A stretch of DNA of 64,000 nt from DMER64 sp964554535. GTDB taxonomy: Bacteria; Bacteroidota; Bacteroidia; Bacteroidales; UBA932. Location of the stretch: NCBI GenBank assembly GCA_964554535.1, contig CAZKPB010000006.1:1-64000 (forward strand). Direction: 5' to 3'. The number at the start of each line of letters is the position of its first letter. Position 1 is the stretch's first letter. The position numbers and the translations under genes are program-made. Shown in pieces: positions 25,527 through 34,333 of this stretch. The notes beneath the pieces are model-generated. The model ran no database searches and was not told the DNA's origin. It saw nothing but the letters and a program-made list of their open reading frames with translations.

Positions 25527-26294
25527 ATGCAACCCACAATAATGGCCATAGTCAATTGCACGCCCGACTCGTTCTACGCGTCATCGCGTTGCCGTAACCC
25601 GCAACAGGTAAGGGAACAGACCGCGGCCGCGCTGGCGCAGGGGGCCGCTTATATTGATGTAGGCGGATACTCCACCCGTCCCAATGCCGCACCGGTTTCT
25701 GAGGAAGAAGAATGGGAACGGCTGCAACCGGCCCTGCGTCTGATCAGGGAAGAATTTCCGCAAGCCGTCCTTTCCATAGATACCTTCCGCCCGGGTATTG
25801 TGGAGAAAGCCTACAAAGCCATAGGTTTTTTCTGGATAAATGATATCTGCGCCGGTCGTTACGACAAGGCAATGGTCCCCCTGGCCGCCTCGCTCAAGTT
25901 ACCTTGGATAGCCATGTTTCAGCAGCCTTACAGCCATCTGGAAGAAGTAAGGTCCTTCTTTGAAGAGACGGCAGAAACCGCAGATAAACACGGCATTACA
26001 CAATTCATACTGGACCCCGGCTTTGGCTTTGAAAAAACGCTCGCTCAAAATTACGAACTGCTGATGCATCTGGACCGCGTACGCCTTAAAGGCATTCCCC
26101 TGCTGGTGGGCATATCGCGCAAACGAATGACGTATTTGCCCCTTGGGCTCACTCCAGAAACGGCACTGGGACCTACTCAGGCACTTCATCTGCAGCTCTT
26201 GCGGCAGGGCGCGGATGTATTGCGCGTGCACGACGTGGCTGCTGCCCGTCACATCATAGAATTGTACCAAAATATTCGTATATTTGATGAATAA
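25527..26294 (+). CDS. folP: Dihydropteroate synthase
   Basis: Joins p-aminobenzoate to dihydropterin pyrophosphate in folate synthesis. It has 255 residues from 25527 (or 250 from the ATG at 25542, MAIVNCTPDSF). Motifs: NCTPDSF, VGGYSTRPNA (usually GGESTRPGA), SIDTFRPG, NDICAG, DPGFGFEKT and LVGISRKRM. The N terminus is shorter than in many family members, which carry about 20 residues before the first strand. It diverges from tmk with overlapping promoter boxes. purB follows after 25 bp. Confidence 0.92.
   Translation: MQPTIMAIVNCTPDSFYASSRCRNPQQVREQTAAALAQGAAYIDVGGYSTRPNAAPVSEEEEWERLQPALRLIREEFPQAVLSIDTFRPGIVEKAYKAIGFFWINDICAGRYDKAMVPLAASLKLPWIAMFQQPYSHLEEVRSFFEETAETADKHGITQFILDPGFGFEKTLAQNYELLMHLDRVRLKGIPLLVGISRKRMTYLPLGLTPETALGPTQALHLQLLRQGADVLRVHDVAAARHIIELYQNIRIFDE
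26279..26286 (+). promoter_or_regulatory. Putative -7 box (TATATTTG) for purB
   Basis: TAnnTTTG match inside the last codons of folP, 33 bp before the purB ATG. No properly spaced TTTG is seen, so confidence is low. Confidence 0.35.
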
Positions 26295-26319
26295 TCTATT
26301 AACTAAATAATTTAGTCTT

Positions 26320-27663
26320 ATGGAATTCAATCCGCTACGTGCCATTTCCCCCATTGATGGAAGGTATTATGCACAGACCGCCCCTTTGACCGACTATTTT
26401 TCCGAATTCGCGCTCATACGCTACCGGCTCATGGTAGAGGTGGAATATTTTATTGCACTCTGCCGGCTGCCTCTGCCGCAACTCAAAGATGTGGACAAAA
26501 GATGGTTCCCTCTGTTGCGTGACCTGTACAAACACTTCTCCATCACGGACGCCCAAGTTATCAAAGCACAGGAAAAAGTAACCAACCACGACGTCAAATC
26601 GGTGGAATATTTTCTAAAAAACAAAATGAAGGCTCTGGGAATCAACCAGTACTGCGAATTCATCCACTTTGGTCTTACCTCACAAGATATTAACAACACC
26701 GCCATTCCGTTGAGTCTTAAGCAGGGAATGCACAAAGAATACCTGCCGCAACTGAACACCATCATTGAGATGCTGGGGCAAAAGGCACAAGAATGGGGCG
26801 CCGTGCCCATGCTGGCACACACCCACGGCCAACCGGCCACCCCCACCCGTCTGGGCAAAGAAATTATGGTATTCAAAGTCCGTCTGGAAGAACAACTCAA
26901 GTACCTGGAACAAATCCCGTACGCCGCCAAATTCGGAGGAGCCACCGGCAATTTCAACGCCCACAACATTGCCTACCCTCAGATTGACTGGAATAGTTTT
27001 GCCAACGATTTTGTATGCAACACCTTGGGACTATACCGTTCTTACCCCACCACCCAGATTGAACATTACGACCACCTGGCCGCCATGTGTCAGAACCTGA
27101 GCCGCATCAACACTATCTGCGTTGATATGTGCCGCGATATCTGGACTTACATCTCAATGGAATACTTCAAACAGCAGATCAAGGACAAAGAAATCGGTTC
27201 CTCGGCCATGCCCCACAAGGTCAACCCCATTGATTTTGAGAATGCCGAGGGGAACTTTGGCGTGGCCAACGCCCTGTTTGGGCATCTGGCCGCCAAACTG
27301 CCCATTTCCCGTATGCAGCGCGACTTGACCGACTCTACCGTACTGCGCAACATCGGTGTGCCGCTGGCACACACCCTGCTGGCCTTCAAATCAATGGAAA
27401 AAGGCTTTGGCAAATTGCTGCTCAACCGCGCAGCCATTGAGAAAGACCTGGAGAACAACTGGGCCGTGATTTCCGAGGCCATCCAGACCATCCTGCGCCG
27501 CGAGAACTACCCGCAACCCTACGAGACACTCAAACACCTTACACGTACCAATGCCCATATAGACAAGGAATACCTGCAGGCATTCATCCGCAACCTGGCT
27601 GTTTCTGATGAAGTCAAGGAAGAATTGCTTCATATTACCCCGCAAAACTATACCGGCATCTAA
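26320..27663 (+). CDS. purB: Adenylosuccinate lyase
   Basis: Cleaves SAICAR and adenylosuccinate in purine synthesis. It has 447 residues, normal for the family. The fumarase/aspartase signature SSAMPHKVNPIDFE is near 294-307; LTSQDINNT and AHTHGQPATPT carry the other active-site parts. ISPIDGRY at the N terminus is typical of the long PurB type found in E. coli and Bacteroidota. The M64 gene begins 10 bp after it. Confidence 0.97.
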   Translation: MEFNPLRAISPIDGRYYAQTAPLTDYFSEFALIRYRLMVEVEYFIALCRLPLPQLKDVDKRWFPLLRDLYKHFSITDAQVIKAQEKVTNHDVKSVEYFLKNKMKALGINQYCEFIHFGLTSQDINNTAIPLSLKQGMHKEYLPQLNTIIEMLGQKAQEWGAVPMLAHTHGQPATPTRLGKEIMVFKVRLEEQLKYLEQIPYAAKFGGATGNFNAHNIAYPQIDWNSFANDFVCNTLGLYRSYPTTQIEHYDHLAAMCQNLSRINTICVDMCRDIWTYISMEYFKQQIKDKEIGSSAMPHKVNPIDFENAEGNFGVANALFGHLAAKLPISRMQRDLTDSTVLRNIGVPLAHTLLAFKSMEKGFGKLLLNRAAIEKDLENNWAVISEAIQTILRRENYPQPYETLKHLTRTNAHIDKEYLQAFIRNLAVSDEVKEELLHITPQNYTGI

Positions 27664-27673
27664 ACCGCTCCTT

Positions 27674-28915
27674 ATGAAACATCTTTTACTTTGGATAGGC
27701 ATGAACCTGTGCATATTCTGCTCGGTTTATGCACAACAGCCGTCTTACTCGCAATACTTTACCCCGGAACGCCTGCGGGTGGACCTGGTTTTCAGCGGCA
27801 ACGCCACCACACAGGACGCCTGGTTCAGCGGGCTGTTCAAAGAACCCGTATGGGCCGGCACTCGCACCCAACTGGTTGATCCTTTTGGTTACGGCGAATA
27901 TTGCTGCAAGGCATTCGCCCCGGACGGCACCCTGATTTATTCCCGGGGATTCAGTTCGCTTTTTCAGGAATGGCGCACCACAGATGAAGCCAAAATGGTT
28001 GATAAAGCCTTTAACACCTCTTTCTGGATGCCTTTTCCAAAACAACCCGTCCGCTTTGTGGTATATGAACGCGTAGCCCGCCTGGGCACCTACCGGCCCA
28101 TGCTGGAATTTTCCATTGACCCCTCCGACGCCAACATCACGCAAGATGCCCCTTGCTGCCGGGCGGAAAAAAAGGTGGACAACGGGCCGATAGAACGGAA
28201 AGTGGATATACTTTTTGTTGCCGAGGGATACACTGCGGACCAAATGGACAAATTCCGCAAGGATGCCGACCGCTTTACCGAATACATCTTTGCCTTTGAG
28301 CCGTTCAAGAGCCGCCGCAGTGACTTCAATATCTGGATTCTCCCGGTGGCATCGGAAGAAAGCGGCCCTGATGACCCGGGCCGGAATATCTGGCACCGCA
28401 CCTTGCTGGGCGCTGCCTTCAATACGTTTTACATTGACCGTTATATGACACTGCCCGACTACCTTCCTCTGGCCCAAACGGTCAGCGGTTCGCCTTTTGA
28501 CGCCTTGTACGTCCTTGTCAACACGGAAAAATACGGCGGAGGAGGCATCTACAATTACTATGCGGCCAGCATGTCGGACCACAAGACAGAAAAAGAAGTG
28601 TTTGTACATGAGTTCGGTCACAGCTTTGCCGGACTGGCCGACGAATATTTCACATCCCAGGTGGCCTATAACGATATGTACCCTCTGGACATAGAGCCGT
28701 GGGAACCCAATATCACCACCAAAGTGAATTTTGCCGCCAAATGGGAAGACATGATGGGACAGGACGGCGTAGGCTTGTATGAAGGCGGCGGCTACGTGAC
28801 CAAAGGCGTGTTCCGTCCGGTGGACGACTGCCGTATGCGCACCAACAGTGCTCCGGAATTTTGTCCTGTCTGCCAAAGGGCCATTAACCGGATGATAGAT
28901 TACTATACCAAATAG
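27674..28915 (+). CDS. Secreted M64 family metallopeptidase
   Basis: A 413-residue zinc peptidase of MEROPS family M64 (type member: an IgA peptidase). Signal peptide residues 1-20 (cleavage near VYAQ). An N-terminal beta-sandwich domain (about 25-150) precedes the catalytic domain, which has the zinc motif HEFGHSFAGLADEYF (H312, E313, H316, with Asp 324 nearby). A Cys-rich pattern MRTNSAPEFCPVCQRAI near the C terminus is also typical. I start at 27674; the longer frame from 27608 lies inside purB and lacks a signal peptide. The substrate is not predictable; many M64 members may act on host or dietary proteins. Confidence 0.9.
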   Translation: MKHLLLWIGMNLCIFCSVYAQQPSYSQYFTPERLRVDLVFSGNATTQDAWFSGLFKEPVWAGTRTQLVDPFGYGEYCCKAFAPDGTLIYSRGFSSLFQEWRTTDEAKMVDKAFNTSFWMPFPKQPVRFVVYERVARLGTYRPMLEFSIDPSDANITQDAPCCRAEKKVDNGPIERKVDILFVAEGYTADQMDKFRKDADRFTEYIFAFEPFKSRRSDFNIWILPVASEESGPDDPGRNIWHRTLLGAAFNTFYIDRYMTLPDYLPLAQTVSGSPFDALYVLVNTEKYGGGGIYNYYAASMSDHKTEKEVFVHEFGHSFAGLADEYFTSQVAYNDMYPLDIEPWEPNITTKVNFAAKWEDMMGQDGVGLYEGGGYVTKGVFRPVDDCRMRTNSAPEFCPVCQRAINRMIDYYTK

Positions 28916-28919
28916 TCCC

Positions 28920-29621
28920 GTGAAAAAATACCGTTGCTTTCTCTTTGATATAGACAACACGCTTTGGAATTTTGACCAAAATGCCAAAGACTGCATTCTG
29001 GAACTTCTGGCCGAGAAGGGGTTGACGGTACATATTCCCGACCCGGACGCATTTTATGCGCTCTACAAAAAGATTAACGACCTGCTGTGGATCAGGTACG
29101 AGGCGGGTGAAATTTCGCAGACTGAGTTGCGCCGATTGCGTTTTGCCCAGGCCTTTGAAGCGGCCCACGTACCCTATGCGGCCGACTTTGCGCTTGATTT
29201 TGGGGAAACCTATCTGGAACGGATGCCCTCCAAGACAGCGTTGATGCCCCACGCAGAAGAAGTGCTGGAGTATCTTTACTCCAAAGAATGCCCTATGGCG
29301 CTGGTAAGCAACGGATTCAAGCAAGTACAATACCGTAAGGTACGCAACAGCGGGCTGGAAAAATACTTTGTGCGACGCCTGTTTATTTCAGAAGAAGTGG
29401 GTTACCACAAACCCAATCCCAAGATTTTTGCCGCCGCACTTACCGCACTCAATGCCAAAAAGTACGAGACCCTTATGGTGGGCGATAATGTGGTGAATGA
29501 TATTGAGGGAGCGCAGGTATTTGGAATTGACCAGTTCTATTACAACCCCAAGGGTATACCCTACGATGGAAGGCCTACCTTTACGGGCGATGATCTTCGG
29601 ACTCTGATGAGCCTAGCGTGA
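28920..29621 (+). CDS. yjjG: YjjG-type HAD nucleotidase
   Basis: A 233-residue HAD-superfamily phosphatase that in the YjjG group removes phosphate from noncanonical pyrimidine nucleotides. HAD motifs: DIDNTLWNF (motif I, near 10-18), VSNGF (motif II), KPNPKIF (motif III Lys) and VGDNVVNDIEGA (motif IV). The start codon is GTG at 28920, 4 bp after the M64 stop; no ATG fits in front of motif I. The 3' end overlaps the convergent divIC-like gene by 41 bp. The exact substrate is an inference from family placement. Confidence 0.85.
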   Translation: MKKYRCFLFDIDNTLWNFDQNAKDCILELLAEKGLTVHIPDPDAFYALYKKINDLLWIRYEAGEISQTELRRLRFAQAFEAAHVPYAADFALDFGETYLERMPSKTALMPHAEEVLEYLYSKECPMALVSNGFKQVQYRKVRNSGLEKYFVRRLFISEEVGYHKPNPKIFAAALTALNAKKYETLMVGDNVVNDIEGAQVFGIDQFYYNPKGIPYDGRPTFTGDDLRTLMSLA

Positions 29622-29913
29622 TAATATACACGTCCTCGTTGTCCCGGTGAAAATAATAATGTTCCCGGGCAAATTTCTCCAGAGAGTCCCTGTTGGACTG
29701 CAGTTGCTGCAACTGGGCGTCCGTATTTTGAATCTGTTCTTTGTAATAGTTCCTCTCTTCCTTATGGGCCTGAAGTCGCTTGATAGCCTTTCCCCACTCC
29801 ATAAGGTTGTTGTCATCAAAGAAAAAGATACCCACCAGAAAAAGCAACGTAATAAGAAAGTACTTATTTTTGAGTACCTTGAAAAACCGGGAAGATTTAA
29901 AGCGTTGCCACAT
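29581..29913 (-). CDS. FtsB/DivIC-like cell division protein
   Basis: A 110-residue bitopic membrane protein: a short basic cytoplasmic start, one transmembrane segment (about 17-33, YFLITLLFLVGIFFF), then a coiled coil (about 40-85) and the conserved FAREHYYFHRDNEDVYII end seen in septum formation initiators. It should act in the divisome with FtsL and FtsQ. Its 3' end overlaps the yjjG-like gene by 41 bp. Confidence 0.88.
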   Translation of the reverse strand: MWQRFKSSRFFKVLKNKYFLITLLFLVGIFFFDDNNLMEWGKAIKRLQAHKEERNYYKEQIQNTDAQLQQLQSNRDSLEKFAREHYYFHRDNEDVYIITLGSSESEDHRP

Positions 29914-29933
29914 ATACAGGAAAAAAATTTATA

Positions 29934-29941
29934 CAAAGATA
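29934..29941 (-). promoter_or_regulatory. Putative -7 box (TATCTTTG) for the divIC-like gene
   Basis: Minus-strand TAnnTTTG match 20 bp before the ATG at 29913. It overlaps the leader of the divergent nucleotidyltransferase gene. Confidence 0.5.
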
Positions 29942-29952
29942 CTCATTTTTTT

Positions 29953-30843
29953 ATGCAACCCACACTTGTGATTATGGCTGCCGGGATGGGCAGCCGCTAC
30001 GGAGGCCTCAAACAGCTGGACCCTTTGGGACCTGACGGTGAGACTATTATGGATTATTCCATCTATGACGCCCTCCGCGCCGGTTTTTGGAAGATAGTAT
30101 TTGTTATCCGGAAATCCTTCTATGACGATTTTTCCAAAGTTTGCCTGTCACGTTACGCCAATCGGTTTGATTACGCCTTTGTCACACAAGAACTGGAAGA
30201 TATTCCCCAGCCCTACACCGTACCACAGGGAAGGGAAAAACCCTGGGGCACCGGACAGGCTCTGCTCAGCTCGGCCAAAGAAGTAAACACCCCGTTTTGC
30301 ATAATCAATGCCGATGACTATTACGGCCCTCAGACCTTTGATGTAATGTGCAAATACCTCTCACAGGACGCCCTTCCCGCAAGGTCCTGCGCCATGGCGG
30401 GTTATGTGCTGGCCAACACCCTGTCCCCTTCGGGCACCGTATCGCGCGGTATCTGCCGTACAGACAGCCGGGGGTTCCTTACCTCGGTCACAGAACATCT
30501 CAAAATCGGACGGCGGGCCGACGGAAGCATCTATGACGGGGACGTGCCCTTGGACGAGGAAGACCTGTGCTCCATGAACTGCTGGGGTTTCCTTCCGGAT
30601 GTGTATGACACGTTCCGCACCTCATTCAAGGAATTCCTTGCCGCGAGCGGCAAAGAACTCAAGTCCGAATTTCTTCTGCCCTTCATAGTCAATCAGATGT
30701 TGGCCGCCGGGACGGCCACCTGCCGTGTACTGAAGACCGATTCCAGGTGGTTCGGGGTCACATACCGTGAAGACCGGCCCGCCGTGATGGAACGTTTTGC
30801 CGCCCTGCACCGCGACCATACCTATCCCACTCCCTTGTTTTAA
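29953..30843 (+). CDS. Sugar-phosphate nucleotidyltransferase family protein
   Basis: A 296-residue cytoplasmic enzyme of the NTP_transferase fold. The nucleotide-binding start is VIMAAGMGSRYGGLKQLDPLG (residues about 6-26), with INADDYYG (metal-binding Asp) near 118. It should move a nucleotidyl group onto a sugar phosphate, but the sugar and base cannot be read. The frame is open from 29647, but that part is antisense to the divIC-like gene, so I use the ATG at 29953. It is followed 11 bp later by the CPBP protease gene. Confidence 0.82.
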   Translation: MQPTLVIMAAGMGSRYGGLKQLDPLGPDGETIMDYSIYDALRAGFWKIVFVIRKSFYDDFSKVCLSRYANRFDYAFVTQELEDIPQPYTVPQGREKPWGTGQALLSSAKEVNTPFCIINADDYYGPQTFDVMCKYLSQDALPARSCAMAGYVLANTLSPSGTVSRGICRTDSRGFLTSVTEHLKIGRRADGSIYDGDVPLDEEDLCSMNCWGFLPDVYDTFRTSFKEFLAASGKELKSEFLLPFIVNQMLAAGTATCRVLKTDSRWFGVTYREDRPAVMERFAALHRDHTYPTPLF

Positions 30844-30854
30844 ATTTATTTATC

Positions 30855-31754
30855 ATGAAAAAATACATCAACTACTTCAGGCCCGGTCTGGGCGAATCGT
30901 GGCTCATTATGCTGGCCGTCTTTTTAGTGGGCGGTACCCTTATTGCTCTGGTGGTAATGGGAATTGTTAATCTTATTCATCCCGGCACGCTGGCCATGAC
31001 CGGCACCGGCACCGGTTGGAGCACCCTTATTATGTACCTGATGCCCTTCAGCGCCGTGGTGCTTTACATCTACCTGCGTGCCCGTACGAACTATTCCTCG
31101 GCCATCATAACCGGCAAACCGCCCTACCCCGTTTTCAAGGCACAGTTGGGCCGCGTTCCGGCCATTGTCTTTGTGGGGAGCCTTATCCTGCTGGTATTCA
31201 GTATGAGCATTCTGGTTGACCCGCTGGTGTCCTGGCTGGAAATGCCGGAAAGTATGCAAAAGATACTCAATACCCTTACCGAGACCAATCTGCCCACCTT
31301 CTTGTCCGTAGTGGTGGCGGCCCCCCTGCTGGAAGAATGGTTGCTGCGCGGCGTGGCGTTGAAGGGCATGCTGGAGCGGATGGCTCCCTGGAAGGCCATT
31401 CTATGGTCAGCCATTATGTTTGGCGTAATCCACGGCAATCCCTGGCAGGCCATTCCGGCCATACTGCTGGGCGCCTTGTTTGGCTGGGTATATTACCGCA
31501 CCCGCTCTTACTGGGCCTGCGTGGGGATGCACGCGCTGAACAACGGCACGTCGTTCCTGCTAGCCGCCGTCTTTCCCGAACTTGCGGCCGACACGTCGCT
31601 GTTTGAATTTCTCGGCCCTAAATTGTTCTATGGCTGTTTTGCGGCCTCGGCCGTGATTTTTGCGGGAATCATCTGGTATTTGTACACACACCTTAACCGT
31701 CCGGTACCCCAGCCCTTAACGGAACCCATTCTCCAGACCGATTACAATGACTGA
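30855..31754 (+). CDS. CPBP family intramembrane glutamic protease
   Basis: A 299-residue polytopic membrane protein with about seven to eight hydrophobic segments. The CPBP (Abi/Rce1) motifs are visible: EEWLLRG (near 160-166), IHGNPWQ and MHALNN. Family members cleave within the membrane; some process prenylated proteins or protect against bacteriocins. No substrate is suggested here. Its end overlaps manA by 8 bp, so the two are translated together. Confidence 0.88.
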   Translation: MKKYINYFRPGLGESWLIMLAVFLVGGTLIALVVMGIVNLIHPGTLAMTGTGTGWSTLIMYLMPFSAVVLYIYLRARTNYSSAIITGKPPYPVFKAQLGRVPAIVFVGSLILLVFSMSILVDPLVSWLEMPESMQKILNTLTETNLPTFLSVVVAAPLLEEWLLRGVALKGMLERMAPWKAILWSAIMFGVIHGNPWQAIPAILLGALFGWVYYRTRSYWACVGMHALNNGTSFLLAAVFPELAADTSLFEFLGPKLFYGCFAASAVIFAGIIWYLYTHLNRPVPQPLTEPILQTDYND

Positions 31755-32664
31755 CAATTTTAATCTTTATCCGCTGCTTTTCAAGCCTATTGAAAAGAAA
31801 ACCGTATGGGGCGCCGAGTCGTGGATGCTGTGCGGCCTGGAAGACGATGCCTCGCTGGTGGCCAACGGTTTTCTGGAAGGCAACTCCATTAACGAGTTGC
31901 TTGAAATATACCTGATGGACCTGATTGGACCCCATGCCTACGACAAATGCGGGGCAGAGTTTCCTCTGCTCATCAAAAAACTGACAGTCAACGGTTTCCT
32001 GTCAGTACAGGTTCACCCCGACGATCAGATTGCCGAGAAGCGACACAACGCCTACGGAAAGACGGAAATCTGGTACGTGATGGACGCCGGGGACGATGCC
32101 CTGTTGTACCTGGGATTCAACCGGGACCTGACCGAGCGCGAACTGCAGCTGCGCTGCCTCAACGATACCCTGCCCGAGGTTATGAACTGTATCCACCCCA
32201 AAAAAGGCGAATGTTACTTCATCCCGGCCGGTATGGCACACGCCTGCGGAGGCGGATTGACCATTGCCGAGGTGCAACAGGTGTCCGATATCACTTACCG
32301 TATCTATGACTGGGGCCGGGAACATAATCCCCAAACGGAGCGACCCATGCATCTGAATCTGGCGCTGGACTGCATAGATCTGGACGCCTGCAACCCCACC
32401 CCCACCACAGACGGCACATTGGCCAACTGTCCCTATTTTACCGCAGTATACAAAGAAATCACCGCTCCCGTGGAATGTGACGGGATGGAAACGGACGGGT
32501 TTCTGATTTATTTGTGTCTGGAAGGTTCTGTTGAAGTAGTGTGTGAAAACAAGACCGCGGTACTGCAACGAGGCGACTGCCTGCTGGTGCCGGACGCTGT
32601 GAAACAATGGACCCTGCTGCCTAAAGGCAAAGCCGTGCTGATGGAAGTCACCCAGCCCGATTAA
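31747..32664 (+). CDS. manA: Mannose-6-phosphate isomerase, class I
   Basis: Interconverts mannose 6-phosphate and fructose 6-phosphate. It has 305 residues, the short form common in Bacteroidota and Firmicutes. Cupin zinc ligands appear in SVQVHPDDQIAEK (Gln, His), KTEIWYV (Glu) and IPAGMAHACGGG (His). The C-terminal cupin half carries LCLEGSVEVVC and RGDCLLVPD. It overlaps the CPBP gene by 8 bp and abuts the convergent S4 gene with no gap. Confidence 0.93.
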   Translation: MTDNFNLYPLLFKPIEKKTVWGAESWMLCGLEDDASLVANGFLEGNSINELLEIYLMDLIGPHAYDKCGAEFPLLIKKLTVNGFLSVQVHPDDQIAEKRHNAYGKTEIWYVMDAGDDALLYLGFNRDLTERELQLRCLNDTLPEVMNCIHPKKGECYFIPAGMAHACGGGLTIAEVQQVSDITYRIYDWGREHNPQTERPMHLNLALDCIDLDACNPTPTTDGTLANCPYFTAVYKEITAPVECDGMETDGFLIYLCLEGSVEVVCENKTAVLQRGDCLLVPDAVKQWTLLPKGKAVLMEVTQPD

Positions 32665-33033
32665 TCAGTCGTTGCCCATCAATTCGTCCAACTGCCGGCG
32701 TTCCTTCTTGGTGGGACGTCCGGTACCGCGTTCGCGATAAATGGTAAAGCTTTCCTTGGGGGCTTCCAGTTTGGCGTATTCTTCCGGGGGCGTCAGGTCC
32801 AGAGCGTACAGGGGCACGTTTTTGGCATTCTGGCGGTTTTCCACAAGGGCCAGTACCCTGTAGGTATAATAAACGGGGCCCTTGCGCACGCAAATAGTAT
32901 CTCCCTCTTTAATTTCTTTAGAAGGTTTCACTTCCATACCGTTGACCTTGATGCGTGTGGATTTGCACGCGTCAGAGGCGTCCGTGCGTGTCTTGAATAC
33001 GCGGATAGCCCACAGATATTTATCTAGTCGCAT
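32665..33033 (-). CDS. S4-domain RNA-binding protein (Hsp15-like)
   Basis: A 122-residue protein with an N-terminal S4 domain (MRLDKYLWAIRVFKTRT, then KVNGMEVKPSKEIKEGDTI) and a basic C-terminal tail ending in GRPTKKERRQLDEL, the pattern of Hsp15/HslR, which in E. coli binds stalled 50S subunits. I start at 33033 because the residues before it in the open frame belong to pth DNA. It overlaps the pth stop by 10 bp and so joins a pth-rplY translation cluster. Confidence 0.9.
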   Translation of the reverse strand: MRLDKYLWAIRVFKTRTDASDACKSTRIKVNGMEVKPSKEIKEGDTICVRKGPVYYTYRVLALVENRQNAKNVPLYALDLTPPEEYAKLEAPKESFTIYRERGTGRPTKKERRQLDELMGND

Positions 33034-33599
33034 ACCACGGTATTTACTCGGTTCATGGCCCGTTCCACCCCTTCCGTCACAAAGAGACGGATGGCATCGG
33101 CAGCGTGATCGCAAACAAAAGGCAACTCTTTCTCCTGCGCTTCGGTCCAGTGGTCCAGAACATAATCGGCCTGATGTCCTTTGGGAAATTCATCCCCTAT
33201 GCCTATCCGCAAACGGGCATAGTCGTTGGTATTCAAGCAGAACGATATGCTTTTGAGTCCGTTGTGGCCTCCGTCGCTACCTTTGGGACGCAGGCGCAGT
33301 TTGCCAAAGGACAGTGCCAGGTCATCCAGTACAACCAATACGTTTGCCACCTCTATGTGCTCTTCCTGCATCCAGTAGCTGACCGCTTTGCCGCTCAAGT
33401 TCATATAGGTGGACGGCTTAAGCAACCACACGGTTTTCCCTTTGAGCTTGATTTGGGCCATGGCTCCGTACCGCAAAGTGGTAAAAGAAGTGTTGGACGC
33501 CTTTGCCAAGGCATCCAACACTGAAAATCCTATATTGTGGCGGGTATTGGCGTATTCCACTCCAATATTTCCCAATCCGGCAATAAGGTAAGCCGACAT
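33024..33599 (-). CDS. pth: Peptidyl-tRNA hydrolase
   Basis: Frees tRNA from peptidyl-tRNA dropped by ribosomes. It has 191 residues, normal length. Conserved sites: GLGNIGVEYANTRHNIGF (catalytic His about 20), KPSTYMNLSGKAV, VLDDLALSFGKLRLRPKGSDGGHNGLKSI (active-site Asp and His) and IGIGDE. It lies 6 bp downstream of rplY, the common rplY-pth pairing. Confidence 0.96.
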   Translation of the reverse strand: MSAYLIAGLGNIGVEYANTRHNIGFSVLDALAKASNTSFTTLRYGAMAQIKLKGKTVWLLKPSTYMNLSGKAVSYWMQEEHIEVANVLVVLDDLALSFGKLRLRPKGSDGGHNGLKSISFCLNTNDYARLRIGIGDEFPKGHQADYVLDHWTEAQEKELPFVCDHAADAIRLFVTEGVERAMNRVNTVVCD

Positions 33600-33605
33600 G
33601 ACAAA

Positions 33606-34214
33606 TTATGCTTTGGCCGCAGGAGCCGCACCCTCCGCAGCACCTTCTGCAGGAGCATCGGCAGCCGCAGCGCGGGTCACCTTAACCATACAGAGAATAG
33701 TGCTCTTGGGAGTTACCACCTGCACGTTGTCAATTTTAACATCACCGGCTACAATGGACTTGCCGATAAGCAGGTCGGAGATATCAACGGTAACCTCATC
33801 GGGAAGATCGTTCAGTTTGGCCTTGATGCGCAGTTTGCGGACCATTACCTGCAATTTACCACCCTGGCGTACGCCTTCCGAGTGACCGGAAATATTCACG
33901 GGAACATCAATGGTAATAGGGTCGTTTTCATTTACTGCCAGGAAATCCAGATGCAGAATATGGTCGTTTACGGGATGAAATTGTGCCTGATACAGCACGC
34001 AGAGTTGTTTCTTTCCGTCAAAATTCAATGCTACAATAAAGGAATTGGGGGTATAAATAAGGCCTCCAAGTTCTTTTTCGTTCAAAATAAAATGAACGTT
34101 TTCCATTTTGTTCCCGTACAATACACAGGGAACGTTGCCTTCTCTACGCAATTGTTTTACAGCGGCTTTGGTAAATACGTCGCGTTGGGTTGCGTTGATT
34201 TCAAATTGTTTCAT
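33606..34214 (-). CDS. rplY: 50S ribosomal protein L25/general stress protein Ctc
   Basis: Binds 5S rRNA in the large subunit. It has 202 residues, the long Ctc type with an L25 beta-barrel (1-95: VPCVLYGNKMENVHF) and a C-terminal TL5 domain (100-185: HILHLDFLAVNENDPITIDVPV). An Ala/Glu-rich tail (186-202) ends the protein. It has its own promoter (34302-34332) and an 83-base leader. pth follows 6 bp later. Confidence 0.96.
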   Translation of the reverse strand: MKQFEINATQRDVFTKAAVKQLRREGNVPCVLYGNKMENVHFILNEKELGGLIYTPNSFIVALNFDGKKQLCVLYQAQFHPVNDHILHLDFLAVNENDPITIDVPVNISGHSEGVRQGGKLQVMVRKLRIKAKLNDLPDEVTVDISDLLIGKSIVAGDVKIDNVQVVTPKSTILCMVKVTRAAAADAPAEGAAEGAAPAAKA

Positions 34215-34301
34215 AATGCTTATTAGTGATTAGTGTTACTCAATTCAAGGCCACTGCCTCAAATCCCATGGCACCTTACTAAAGGTCCTTTATAGGGGCG
34301 G

Positions 34302-34332
34302 CAAAGATAGTGAAAAACAATTGGGTTGCAAA
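34302..34332 (-). promoter_or_regulatory. Bacteroidota promoter for rplY-pth-S4
   Basis: On the minus strand TTTG (34332-34329), 19-bp spacer, TATCTTTG (34309-34302). A full consensus arrangement, placed right against the stop codon of the clostripain-like gene (34334). Predicted leader about 80 bases. Confidence 0.75.
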
Positions 34333-34333
34333 A

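Noticed and set aside
27686..28996. 436-codon minus-strand open frame
   Set aside because: It is the antisense of the M64 peptidase, which has a signal peptide and an HEFGH zinc motif. GC-rich codons on the real strand leave the opposite frame open.
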